DNA of 64,000 nucleotides. Source: Amorphochlora amoebiformis. Lineage: Eukaryota; Cercozoa; Chlorarachniophyceae. A program made the translations under genes and the position numbers. The notes under the pieces are model-generated. The model worked only from the letters and a program-made list of their open reading frames with translations. It was not told where the DNA came from and searched no databases. The stretch is from the NCBI GenBank assembly GCA_054601695.1, contig BAAHQB010000051.1, positions 806,001 to 870,000 of the forward strand, in the 5' to 3' direction. This document shows positions 48,175-64,000 of this stretch, one piece after another; positions within the stretch are counted from its first letter, which is position 1, and the number at the start of each line of letters is the position of its first letter.

Positions 48175-49082
48175 TGCATATGCATATGAATATGTACATT
48201 CAGATCTTTGAAAACCAACTCAGTTGTGCATGTAAATACGATGTGTATGATATGCATCATGAATACATACATATATATATATATATGTATATATATATTT
48301 ACATATATACAAATGTATTTGAAAATGTACGTATGTATATACATGTGTTTGTATCTATCTATATTTACATATACACATACATATATATATATAGATATGT
48401 ATATATATATATATATAGATATGTATATATAAAAATTATATATACATATAAAGGTATATATATATACATATATAATACAATTATATATTATCCCACACTC
48501 ACCATTAAAATCCCTCACATTTTTTTTTCAACTATACATATATATATATATGTATATATTATAAATACACACACATCTAATATGTATTCAAACGCATGCA
48601 CACATTATATGCAATATTAAAATGCTTTTATGTAATATCTGTAGATTGTATTTTCAATAAATACAAACATAATATAATATATATATATATATTTATACAA
48701 ATATACTTTGAATATATTAATATATATATATATATATATTTATCTATATATTTGTATGTACATTCAAGGACATACATACACTTACCTACATATACATACA
48801 ATGACCGCAGATTCCCCTGCCTTCACGAAGCCACAGGCTGTTGCTTTGACCCCAGCGGCGAATCTGGTACCAACAATAGTCCTCCAATCATAATACGATC
48901 TTAGTGTACCCTAAGCCTGACCTTAACCTTAATCCTGGCTTAACCCCTAATCCTAGCCTAACCGTAATCCTCACCCCGTTGACCATAACGCTTAAGTTTT
49001 GACGACGAATCTCTGCGATGCGCTCTACCTTCACCGTGTGGGGGTGTGAATATATGAAGATTATACATATATATATATATAT

Positions 49083-49132
<50 letters not shown>

Positions 49133-49440
49133 TATATTTTTATATATATATATATGTATATATATTTATGTTTTTATTGTTATTATATTTGCATATATGT
49201 AGTCGTGTGTACATAGGAATGTATAAGTACATATATATATACACACATATATATATATAATATATATATATATGTATATATATGTATATATACAGATAAT
49301 ATGATACATGATTTATTTTGTATATGTATATTCATAGATATACATGTTTATTATACTTTCACTATACAATATAACATACATATCCATACATATAATATAC
49401 GTATATATATATATATACTATTATGTATATATACATATAT

Positions 49441-49473
<33 letters not shown>

Positions 49474-49565
49474 TTGTATATACATGTATAGTTTGGTATC
49501 ACGTACGCTTCAAAATTTGTAAGTATACTTTACATACACATAAACTAATATGTAACGTATGCATA

Positions 49566-49611
<46 letters not shown>

Positions 49612-49828
49612 CATTTACATTCTATGCAAAAACAATAAACACACAGAACATATATCACAGGTCTCAGCAGCCCAAAAGCCCAAGAACGTAATCAAACTCC
49701 ACCATTCCAATCTTCAAACTTCCCCTGCTCCGGTAACCCTTTTATTATTATTACAGTTATATATATATATACTTACAAATATTTATATATATAAAAATAC
49801 CTGGATGTAAAAATACATATATGTGTAT

Positions 49829-49866
<38 letters not shown>

Positions 49867-49986
49867 GTATATATATGTCGGAGTGGTGAATACCGTAAAT
49901 TACAGCATCAAAGTACATCTTTTTTTTTGGGATGTATTAAACGCAAATATATATGTATATATATATATATATGCGTGTACGTATAC

Positions 49987-50030
<44 letters not shown>

Positions 50031-51239
50031 TAATATATATATATATATGTATATAAAGAAAAAAGTAATATTCTCACACTGTAAGCCCGAGACAACCGAA
50101 TCTCAACCCCAACCGTAATCCAACTGAATTGTAAGAGCTCGTTTTCATGATTGAAGAGGACAATACTCGAGGAAGTGGAATTAGAGGGAAAGGAAGGGAA
50201 GAGAAATCCGCGATTAGTTGTGGAGGACATCACTGAACAGGTGAGAATAGTTGTGTAAATGTGTTGAACGCATTCATAATTATGTGCGTGTGTGTATGTT
50301 CAACTTTGCTAATCATGTGTTACATGTATATGTATGTGTTTGTTTATTAGTCTTGTATGTACGTATCTCGATGGGCTGGAAGTTATTTTCTATGATGTAT
50401 AAACCTTCAGTTGTACGTGTGAAATATATGTACCAGTGCATGCTTGAATGTGCAACATACTATATACATACCTTTATTTTATACTCAAATATATACATAC
50501 ATATATATTATTTGTATAATTACACATACACATGATATCCCCAGAGACTCTACGCACTCCGGAGCCTCCAGGTAACTCAACCACACCCTGAACGCCCAAC
50601 TCTGCGTCCAACAGACATGAACACTAAAACTCCGCTCCAATGATTACAGCATCCTTTTTGCCGGACATAACACACATAAATACATACATAAATACATATA
50701 TATATATATATTTATGTATTAATACATATATGTATATATATATATATATAGTATGAATGTATATTTTTATATACATATATATATATATATATATTGATAC
50801 ATGTGTGGTATAATCCTAACCCGTAATCCTGCTCATCCCAACACAGGCTAATCAGTTACGTTCTCAGTTTCGCGATTTACTTCTGAGCCAGCGGTAGCCT
50901 GAACGCAAACTTACTTGTCCTGACCCTAAGCATGATATCCCGTTGATCAGGGATGCAGTCGGGTACGCAGGGGATGTTAAAACGATCACGGACCAGCTTG
51001 AACTGGGTGGAAGTGATATTTATATAAAAGTGTTCTTTAGATGTATAGATTTTGCCTGTGTGTGTGAATACATGTATGTACGTATACTTTCGATCAAAGT
51101 GGGTCTAGTGGAAGTAAATGATGTTGTTATGAATGTATATCTATGTATAATTTCACATGCATTTTTATGCAAAAGACATATGCTATACATTCTGCAAAGT
51201 AATGTGTACATTTTATACATAAGTATAACTTATACATAT

Positions 51240-51306
<67 letters not shown>

Positions 51307-51466
51307 TTATCTAGCATTCAAAAGGGAACGACGATCACATATATTTGGATAATAGTGTATATTTATATACACACACATTACAGCTAATGATTAATTATCT
51401 ATGAAATTAGAATTAGTCCTATACCTATATATATATATATATATATGTCGTTTATAAAAATCTATA

Positions 51467-51504
<38 letters not shown>

Positions 51505-51914
51505 ATTGGTATATTATATATATATCATAGCATATATATATATATATATGTATGTATATGTATTTGCTATATATGATATATAATAGACACAATATATATA
51601 TATATATATATGTGTGTATATTATGTATATATATATATATATATATTTGTAAATATGTATATATGTATATATCTAAAAACAAATGTAGTAATGTTGTATC
51701 CATATTACTTATATCAGGCAAGCTGAGATATGACCCACAGCGAGCCAAAACGTATACCCATAAGTACAGTGGCCATCTGCACTGTGATACTGTAAAAGGT
51801 ACAAGATATCCAATATATAACGCATATATATATATATATATATTTACACACATAATATTCATATATATGTATGCACATATATATGTGTGTATATATATAT
51901 ACATATATATATTA

Positions 51915-51947
<33 letters not shown>

Positions 51948-51971
51948 ATATATATACATATTTATATATAC

Positions 51972-52002
<31 letters not shown>

Positions 52003-52099
52003 CATATATATATGGCGTGTGTATGTATCTATCTATATATACATATTCATGCCCATATGCATTTATATGTATTGATATGTCGAATCAAATGTAAACGAT

Positions 52100-52147
<48 letters not shown>

Positions 52148-52266
52148 TATATTATATATATATATATATGTATTTGAGTATGTATTATTTATAATATATG
52201 CTTACACATTTGAATGTACATGTGTAGATCAAAATGTATGTATATGTGTATAAGTATATATATATA

Positions 52267-52310
<44 letters not shown>

Positions 52311-53354
52311 TATATATCACATACTGTATCATGCAACATAGGCTGCAGTTTCTTTGGAAACGATTACGTGATGTCTGGCTCGGACGATGGCAAGATATAC
52401 ATCTGGAGTAATACACTAAAGGAACACTACAAATATATATATATATACATATATATATATACATGTATATACATTTTGACATATATGTACCTATATAATG
52501 TATTATGTACATAAATGTCACACTTTTGTGTATTTCACATATATTTTTTATGATAAAATATACATTCGGGGTAGCACGTAATAATAACACAATATATATG
52601 TATAGTTTTGTATGGAAATGTTACAGACAGATCAACCATATTTGTTTACACATGTATAACTAGATAGTAGTGTATGTATTCATATACATGTTCATATGAT
52701 GTTATATATTATACATACATATATATATGTATATATGTGTGTTTGTATATTTATGTTTATATTTATATTTATATTTATATTCATAAAAATGTATATGTAT
52801 ATATTTAAATATGTATATACATATGTATATGTATGTGTATATGTATATTTGTAAATTTACCTAAAGTTTACGAGCATACATATAAGTATATTATACATAT
52901 ATACATATATATATATATATCTGTACATATATATATCTACATATGTAATATGTATATACTTTAACAGAAAAGGACACTGGAAGTTTGGTTCGCGTTCTCG
53001 ATGGATTGGTATAAACTAACACATTGTGTATACCTGTATATTGTATGTGTATGTATGTATGTACAGAAATACATGTACATAATATACACAAATATTTTCA
53101 TAATATTCACGATTGATGTTTCCAAATAGTATGTGTAGACATGTATGTATGTATATGTGTATATATGTATATATGTATATGTATAGTCTGTGTATATTTA
53201 CATTTGTACCTGCATGTTGCATGTACATATTCATATATATATATATATATAATATATACATGTGAGTGTATATATATAAATATATTTATATATCATTTAT
53301 ATATATATATATATACATATATATAACATTTACATATATGCATATACGTATTGA

Positions 53355-53386
<32 letters not shown>

Positions 53387-53752
53387 AGAGTGCGTATTAT
53401 ATCCCCATTTTCTCCTCTCACTCTCTTGCCTTCTCCGCCCTCTCTTTCTACTCTCTTTTTCTCTTCCTCTAAGTCTCTAATTATGGATACGTGCACATAG
53501 TTCTTTACTAATGGAATACAAGATATATATACACACATATATATATATATATATACATATATATATTACATGTGCGCATATGTAAATGTGTTTATACGGA
53601 TATAAATATATATATATATACATTTATATACACATATGTATATGTAAATATACATTTACACATGCACACGCAGTAAACATATACATCTTATTTTTTTTCC
53701 CTATATTGAAGATACGTATGTAAATATAATATATCTCTTCTGTATTTGTAAA

Positions 53753-53787
<35 letters not shown>

Positions 53788-54248
53788 CTTATGTATATAT
53801 CTTTTCATAGTGATATATACATATATTTATGCTGTTCATTTGTAAAAGTGTACATTAGATTTAATGTTTGTGTTCATGTCACTCATCACATAAAAAAATC
53901 TATTAGGGGTGCATAATCAATAACGTTGAGAGCCATCCGACCGCCCCGATCATCGCGTCTGCAGGTAACCCTAACCCACATCCAACCCGTAGCCCTAACC
54001 AGAACCCTAAGCTCTGGCCGTAATCCATAACTCTGCTCTAAGCTTATGAACTCAATTTAGCTTATCTTGACCCATTGAATCCTAACTGAAGCACATCAAT
54101 AAGGAATTGACAAATATGCGACCATATGGGACCCTTCCGGTCCTCCTCAGACGGATCTGGTAAGTCGTATGCATATGTGTATATATATATATATGTATAC
54201 ATATATATTTTGAAATGTGTACACACACATATATACATATATGTTCTT

Positions 54249-54285
<37 letters not shown>

Positions 54286-54393
54286 ATGCACATGTAGAAA
54301 TATATGAAAAAACATGTCATTGTACAGATAGATATGTATGTTTGTACATGTATATTTCCATATATATTTCTTATATATAGTATATATTTATAT

Positions 54394-54431
<38 letters not shown>

Positions 54432-54434
54432 GAA

Positions 54435-54484
<50 letters not shown>

Positions 54485-54842
54485 TACATATATAATATAT
54501 GTGTATATATATACTTGTATTTACGTATCACTTGAGCGTATTTTTTACATACATATATACGTACAGAGATGTATATTATGCCAATGTGCCATAAATAACA
54601 TCTACATTTAAGTATAGTATGTAAAATATTTTACATTTATTTGTGCCAATGCATCGTATGCAGGAATGGGAAGAAGAGAAAGAATCCTTGACTCGCCTGG
54701 TAAAACTCGATACCCTGCTTCTAGCCTCACAGACAAGTTAAAGTACCATAACCCAAAGAGGGACGAAAACGAGTCGATAATCAGAGGGAACCACTGGGAA
54801 ATGATGATAATGAGCATCATGAACCCTTCCTTTGACGACTAA
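40465..54842 (+). CDS. DCAF8: DCAF8-type WD40 protein (putative CUL4-DDB1 substrate receptor), 24 chained exons
   Basis: Exons: 40465-40554, 41211-41294, 41799-41851, 42045-42130, 43658-43751, 45273-45322, 46854-46910, 47095-47153, 47639-47707, 48811-48866, 48997-49043, 49661-49732, 50157-50240, 50545-50571, 50847-50893, 50951-51029, 51315-51354, 51718-51798, 52342-52407, 52968-53008, 53907-53964, 54104-54166, 54664-54699, 54733-54842. They chain without phase conflict into 515 residues ending in TAA. Blades are clear: [42 protein letters not shown] with [32 protein letters not shown] with [32 protein letters not shown] with [15 protein letters not shown], and [15 protein letters not shown]. 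These align blade by blade with the DCAF8/WDTC1 family. RRFDTR and LIDTRR resemble the WDXR motif used to bind DDB1. A less conserved insert (residues about 240-360, [11 protein letters not shown] to [11 protein letters not shown]) lies between blades; its exon ends rest on phase only. The 54159/54166 donor choice is also uncertain. Confidence 0.86.
43088..43345. repeat. Non-TA island with degenerate 10-bp repeats in a DCAF8 intron
   Basis: About 250 bp of balanced composition inside the intron 42131-43657. From 43205 to 43268 a run of near-10-bp units appears (GGTAGTACCG, GGCAGTACCG, AGTAGTGGCG, GTAGTATCCT, GTAGTATCGG). No exon with matching phase was found here. It may be a small insertion or a regulatory element. 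Confidence 0.5.
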
Positions 54843-54990
54843 GGTCAAGACTTCGACGGCTCTGGTTAGTTGTGGGATACAAATATATCGGTTGCTTTGA
54901 ATGAATGGACACGTGGGTGTACATGTGTACTAATATCATCTTCTTGTTATATATATATTTGTATGTATATGTATGTACATATATATACAC

Positions 54991-55034
<44 letters not shown>

Positions 55035-55434
55035 GTAACATACATATATATATATAGATATATAAATATATATGTACAGGAGAGAGGGAGTATATATATA
55101 TATATATATATATTATATATTATTAAGGAGAGAGGGGCGAGAGGGATGGGAATTATTCTTTTAATATAACATATATTTGCAAGATCTTGATTTATGTGTA
55201 TAATATACAATTATATCATTAAATGCACGTGTATTACACATTTATTACACAAATGCATGTTATATTTTATATATATGTTTATAGAATATATATATATGTA
55301 TATATTTATAAATATATATATATTCACATTTAAGGTATAAATTTACAAATATATATAAATATATATATAGAATATATATGTATGTAAAAGATACAAATGC
55401 ACGTAAATATATATGCATATATATGTATATACTA

Positions 55435-55474
<40 letters not shown>

Positions 55475-56990
55475 CAGGGGGGAAGAGGGATAGAAATTGT
55501 CCTAAGTATATTTGCAAGATCTTGACGTATGTGTATAATATACATTTATATAAATAAAGAAGTACATACATTCACGTATGTTATACATGTACATATTATA
55601 TATGTTTCTATGTAGACGAAAATAATTTACATGCCTAAAAGGTACAAATTTCTATAAGTATACATATATATATATACATATACATTATATATGTATATAA
55701 AACCATGTATATATATATATATATATATATGTATACATATTTATATATGTATATATGGTAGATATTATTATGTACATTTACATATACATGATTGTACATT
55801 TATTTGTGCGGATATTTTTTAACATCTTCATTCGTATATTGTTCGAAAACTCTTCTCAAAACTAATTTTATATTTCAACGGTAATAATAATAACATATGT
55901 ATGCATAGGTGTCAATAAAATTTAAAATTGAAGGGTTGGTGTTCTCGCTCCAAATAATCTAGAAGAGCTGTGTTGAAGTTCGCGGGTCTTAAATATAGAC
56001 CGTGCAAAAGGGTTCTAGTCAAGCATTGTCACAACTAAGCACGGCTTACTTTTTGATAAATTTAGGAAATTAAACTTGAATATCCACTCTGTGTCTATTC
56101 CTTCCTATATTGCGCGTATTCATATCTGGACTTACTAGCTGTAGTCTAGATAGTATGCATAAAATTATGATCACATGTAATGAGCTAGCCTACTGCCTAG
56201 CTAGTTCGGTAAATGAGCGGCATACCAAGATATCTGGATATTTGTATATATGTATAGATATTGTATATACCGCCCAGCAGAATATATACATCTAGTACAT
56301 TTACTATTCTGGTGTGTGTGTACGTAATACTACGTATACGTATACGTATACGTTATTATACGTATACGTATGCGTATCACGATCATGCCTATCCATACGT
56401 ATGCGTATACGAATTACCAATAAGTATCAATTTATATATTATACAGCGTACGTATATGTAAAAGTTGTATTACGTATATTGTATACATACTGCTTACACG
56501 TACACGCGTATGTACGCGTATACCCACGTAGCAGTGTGTATAATATCTAATATTAATCTAGCCTAATATACGTACGTATACGTATACGTATACGTGATCA
56601 TAGAGTATTCGTACTAGTCGAACACGCGCGGTCCCGTGTATAATATCTAATCTAGCCTAATGTACGTACGTATACGTATACGTGATCATAGAGTATTCGT
56701 ACTAGTCGAACACGCGCGGTCCCGTGTATAATATCTAATCTAGCCTAATGTACGTACGTATACGTATACGAAAACATATACGTAACGGGATATGCATTAA
56801 TATTGAGTCATGATCTATTTTATTATTTCAGTGAACTAAACTTGACTAACAGGAAAAACCGGCCGGGTTGCGAGATTTATGAGGCATATAATGTAATGAT
56901 GTATATTGCCATATGCCGCAAATCAATTATATTAACGAATGAACGTGCTGTGCCAATTAATATTATAGTAAATCTACAAGCTTAGAGCCA
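54843..56990. other. Intergenic region between convergent genes (DCAF8-like and SNARE)
   Basis: It contains the 3' end of the DCAF8-like gene, TA repeats, a duplicated block (55123-55209 and 55476-55553, sharing TTTGCAAGATCTTGA and ATGTGTATAATATACA), a balanced-composition stretch at 55830-56300, and the CG-containing repeats at 56325-56775. Frames here, such as 56803-56985, show no homology that I recognise. Confidence 0.6.
56325..56775. repeat. ACGTAT palindromic repeats and an 88-bp tandem repeat
   Basis: 56330-56470 is built of ACGTAT/ATACGT units. From 56538 a long unit follows: TATAATATCTAATCTAGCCT, then ACGTATACGT runs, GTGATCATAGAGTATTCGTA, and a CG-rich end CACGCGCGGTCCCGTG. It is present at 56538-56637 (with insertions), at 56638-56725, and as a partial third copy from 56726. 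The second and third copies are almost identical where they overlap. TACGTA is self-complementary, so cruciforms are possible. Confidence 0.88.
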
Positions 56991-62022
<5,032 letters not shown>

Positions 62023-62150
62023 TCTCTCAACGAGAGGCGCTGGGGTGGCAGAGGGATGTAGTCGCGGGAGCCGACGACTCACAACCGACAAATTAAGATG
62101 AAAGTTCTCCTAAGAAGCGTGACACCACGCAGGGTCACCTACACCCCGAA
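62023..62150. promoter_or_regulatory. Putative bidirectional promoter, SNARE / CDCA7-like gene
   Basis: 128 bp between divergent ATGs, GC-balanced and without TA repeats. It is the second such compact head-to-head spacer in the window. No motif is assigned. Confidence 0.45.
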
Positions 62151-63259
62151 ATGCCAGATGGCCCCGGTTTGATCACCGGGAAGCGAAGCGTCAATTCGGT
62201 ATATAGCCGTAACTCCCTGAAAGCGGCGGCGGAGAAAAACATGAAAGCGCGTCAGAAGATCCCACAGTTATCACGCAAAAAGGTAAGCTTCCTGAGTGTG
62301 GTCTTCCGTATAACTCACAATGGTTTGGCAAGGAACACCAACAAGGCGGTTCGAGTTGTCACCAGTGCAAGAGTCGTCGCAATTGCTCGGACTTGACCTA
62401 TTGTACCAGCAATCTGGATAAAAAGAAAAAGGTAGGTTCAAAAAATTGGGAAAGATGCATCATCCTAAATTTCCCGTAACAGAAATGCCGTAAGAAGTAT
62501 TGTGAGCACTGCCTTCGGAAGTTCTACCGAGAATCTCCTGCACAGATTTGCGAGCGGCCAACGTAATTCGCTTTAACTCACTTGGCTGGCTGGGGCCCAC
62601 CTAAACTTGTCCGTTTCACAGGTGGAAATGTCCTTCTTGTCGTAAGATATGCTGCTGTGCAGCTTGCCGTCGGAGAGAGATGCGGGACAAGGTACAACAT
62701 TGCGACCAACGAAACTGCCCTGTGCTAACTCTCAATACTTAGGAGAATGGAAACACATCTTCGGGAGCAACTAATATGCCTTCCGTGAACGAACCAAAGA
62801 TTGGTACAGATTGAATGAACATCAACTTACACAATCCACTTTAACCTATGTCTTTCAGTCCCTCCGCAACAACCTCAGCCACCCCCCCAAATGGGAATCG
62901 AATATCCTGCTAACGGAGATGAGAGTCCTCCCGCTGGTAAGTATCCAAACCCCCTCTATTATTACGACCCAAAGGTAACACTATACATCTCAGCTGTAAA
63001 CCCGTTCAACGTCCACGCCTCCTCGACGAGTTCCTTCAAGGCGTTGTATGCTATCGCACAAATGCCCAGCGTCAAGAAACACATAAAGTATATTCTTCGC
63101 CGCAAGGATATCACCGATGCTCAGCGCGTGGAGTCTATCGCAACCTTGTTACGGGGATCATCGACAAAGTCTACGTCTTCATCTGACGGGCCGATAGGCT
63201 CTACGACAGAGATGAAATCGAAGACTGAGTTTCCCCCGGGGGATTTACAGTCTACTTAA
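62151..63259 (+). CDS. CDCA7-like zf-4CXXC_R1 zinc-finger protein, 7 exons, 261 aa, complete
   Basis: Exons: 62151-62282, 62333-62431, 62483-62562, 62622-62691, 62743-62803, 62859-62936, 62994-63259; phases fit and 786 nt gives 261 residues. The cysteine-rich domain (about residues 52-123) reads SCHQCKS, then NC, YC, KC, YCEHC, IC, WKCPSC and ICCCAAC, the layout of the zf-4CXXC_R1 domain of CDCA7 and plant relatives (CHQC...FC..CL...W.CP.CR..CNCS.C). The GxxPTG motif that often follows in CDCA7 is not visible, so this may be a divergent R1 protein and not a strict CDCA7. A Pro/Gln linker (PPQQPQPPPQ) and a Ser/Thr/Lys-rich tail follow. CDCA7 works with the remodeler HELLS on methylated or hemimethylated chromatin; whether this one does is inference. 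All six introns are 50-59 nt, unlike the rest of the window. Confidence 0.84.
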
Positions 63260-63791
63260 GGACTTAGTTAAGAAATTTAGTTTACTTGGGGAAATCCCAA
63301 GCGTGCGTTGTTAAGTTAATAAATTAATTGTAATTGCTAATTGAAGTTCATCTTGTCACACGGCAACTATTTACTGGTCATTTATAGATCTTAAGCTAAC
63401 AGGTGGATATGTATGTATGTATATATTTATATATATATATATATAACCATACTCTAGATACAGTCTTCCACCAGTAATTAAGTCCGTATGATGTTTTTCT
63501 ATTTTGTTGTTGTAGGCTCATGTCATGATCGCATAGCACCAACATGCGCAGTGCAATGTATACTCTAGATACTGGTACATGTATAAAGCTAGCAATCGCA
63601 GTACGTACAAATTTCATCATCAATAATAAATGGCCAGGGGTTATCTACAAACTACAGACTAGACAAATGCTCATATCTACAAGTGCTCCTTTCATCTTGA
63701 TGTGTACTACTGAACCGCCTGAGTTTAAGACATTAAAAATTTATATATAACATATAAACCAAGACACACACACATATATATATATATATAC

Positions 63792-63838
<47 letters not shown>

Positions 63839-63870
63839 ATGATTACATGTCTAGATACATATTATTTACT

Positions 63871-63911
<41 letters not shown>

Positions 63912-64000
63912 CATATCAAGGTACTTTCTGTAATACATACATATATATATATATATAGATTTATACATATCTATGTATATATATATTCTGGATATATACA
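63260..64000. other. Region downstream of the CDCA7-like gene
   Basis: The probable 3' UTR starts at 63260. Balanced sequence continues to about 63750 with one short (TA)n tract at 63420-63445, then (TA)n from 63770. I find no gene with support here. Confidence 0.5.

Overview
This window is nuclear DNA of an intron-rich eukaryote. The open reading frames that run through (TA)n tracts are artefacts. The real coding sequence is split into exons of about 18-270 nt with GT-AG (rarely GC-AG) introns. I built the gene models by chaining exons whose phases agree and, where possible, whose translation aligns with a family I know. The taxon cannot be fixed. A Qb-SNARE of the NPSN type, a family generally regarded as missing from animals and fungi, argues against an opisthokont. 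Interstitial CCCTAA/TTAGGG arrays suggest a TTAGGG-type telomere.

Layout. (1) 526-27358, + strand: C-terminal half of GCN1, the ribosome-associated activator of the eIF2-alpha kinase Gcn2, in 55 exons; the 5' part lies outside the window. (2) 28121-32573, - strand: an 11-exon gene for a 210-residue protein with an N-terminal signal peptide or anchor; not recognised. (3) 33000-36053: mostly TA repeats, with a possible first exon at 33000 and one unexplained ORF. (4) 36054-37986, - strand: complete SNIP1/DAWDLE-type FHA protein, 7 exons, 217 residues. (5) 38100-54842, + strand: DCAF8-type WD40 protein, a predicted CUL4-DDB1 substrate receptor, 24 firmly chained exons from 40465 plus an unresolved 5' end. 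(6) 56991-62022, - strand: NPSN-like SNARE, 13 exons, 226 residues. (7) 62151-63259, + strand: CDCA7-like zf-4CXXC_R1 zinc-finger protein, 7 exons, 261 residues.

Genes alternate in strand. Neighbours are either head-to-head across about 110-130 bp (SNIP1/38100; SNARE/CDCA7-like) or tail-to-tail across 0.8-2.1 kb. They serve unrelated housekeeping roles: translation control, RNA processing, ubiquitin ligation, membrane fusion and chromatin. This is not an operon.

The striking signal is in the introns. Some are long and built of (TA)n; others are short (35-140 nt), plain or made of degenerate CCCTAA units. Several long introns carry decayed partial copies of the neighbouring exon together with its splice site ('exon echoes'), besides larger tandem duplications. 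This suggests repeated local duplication that copies exon edges into introns.
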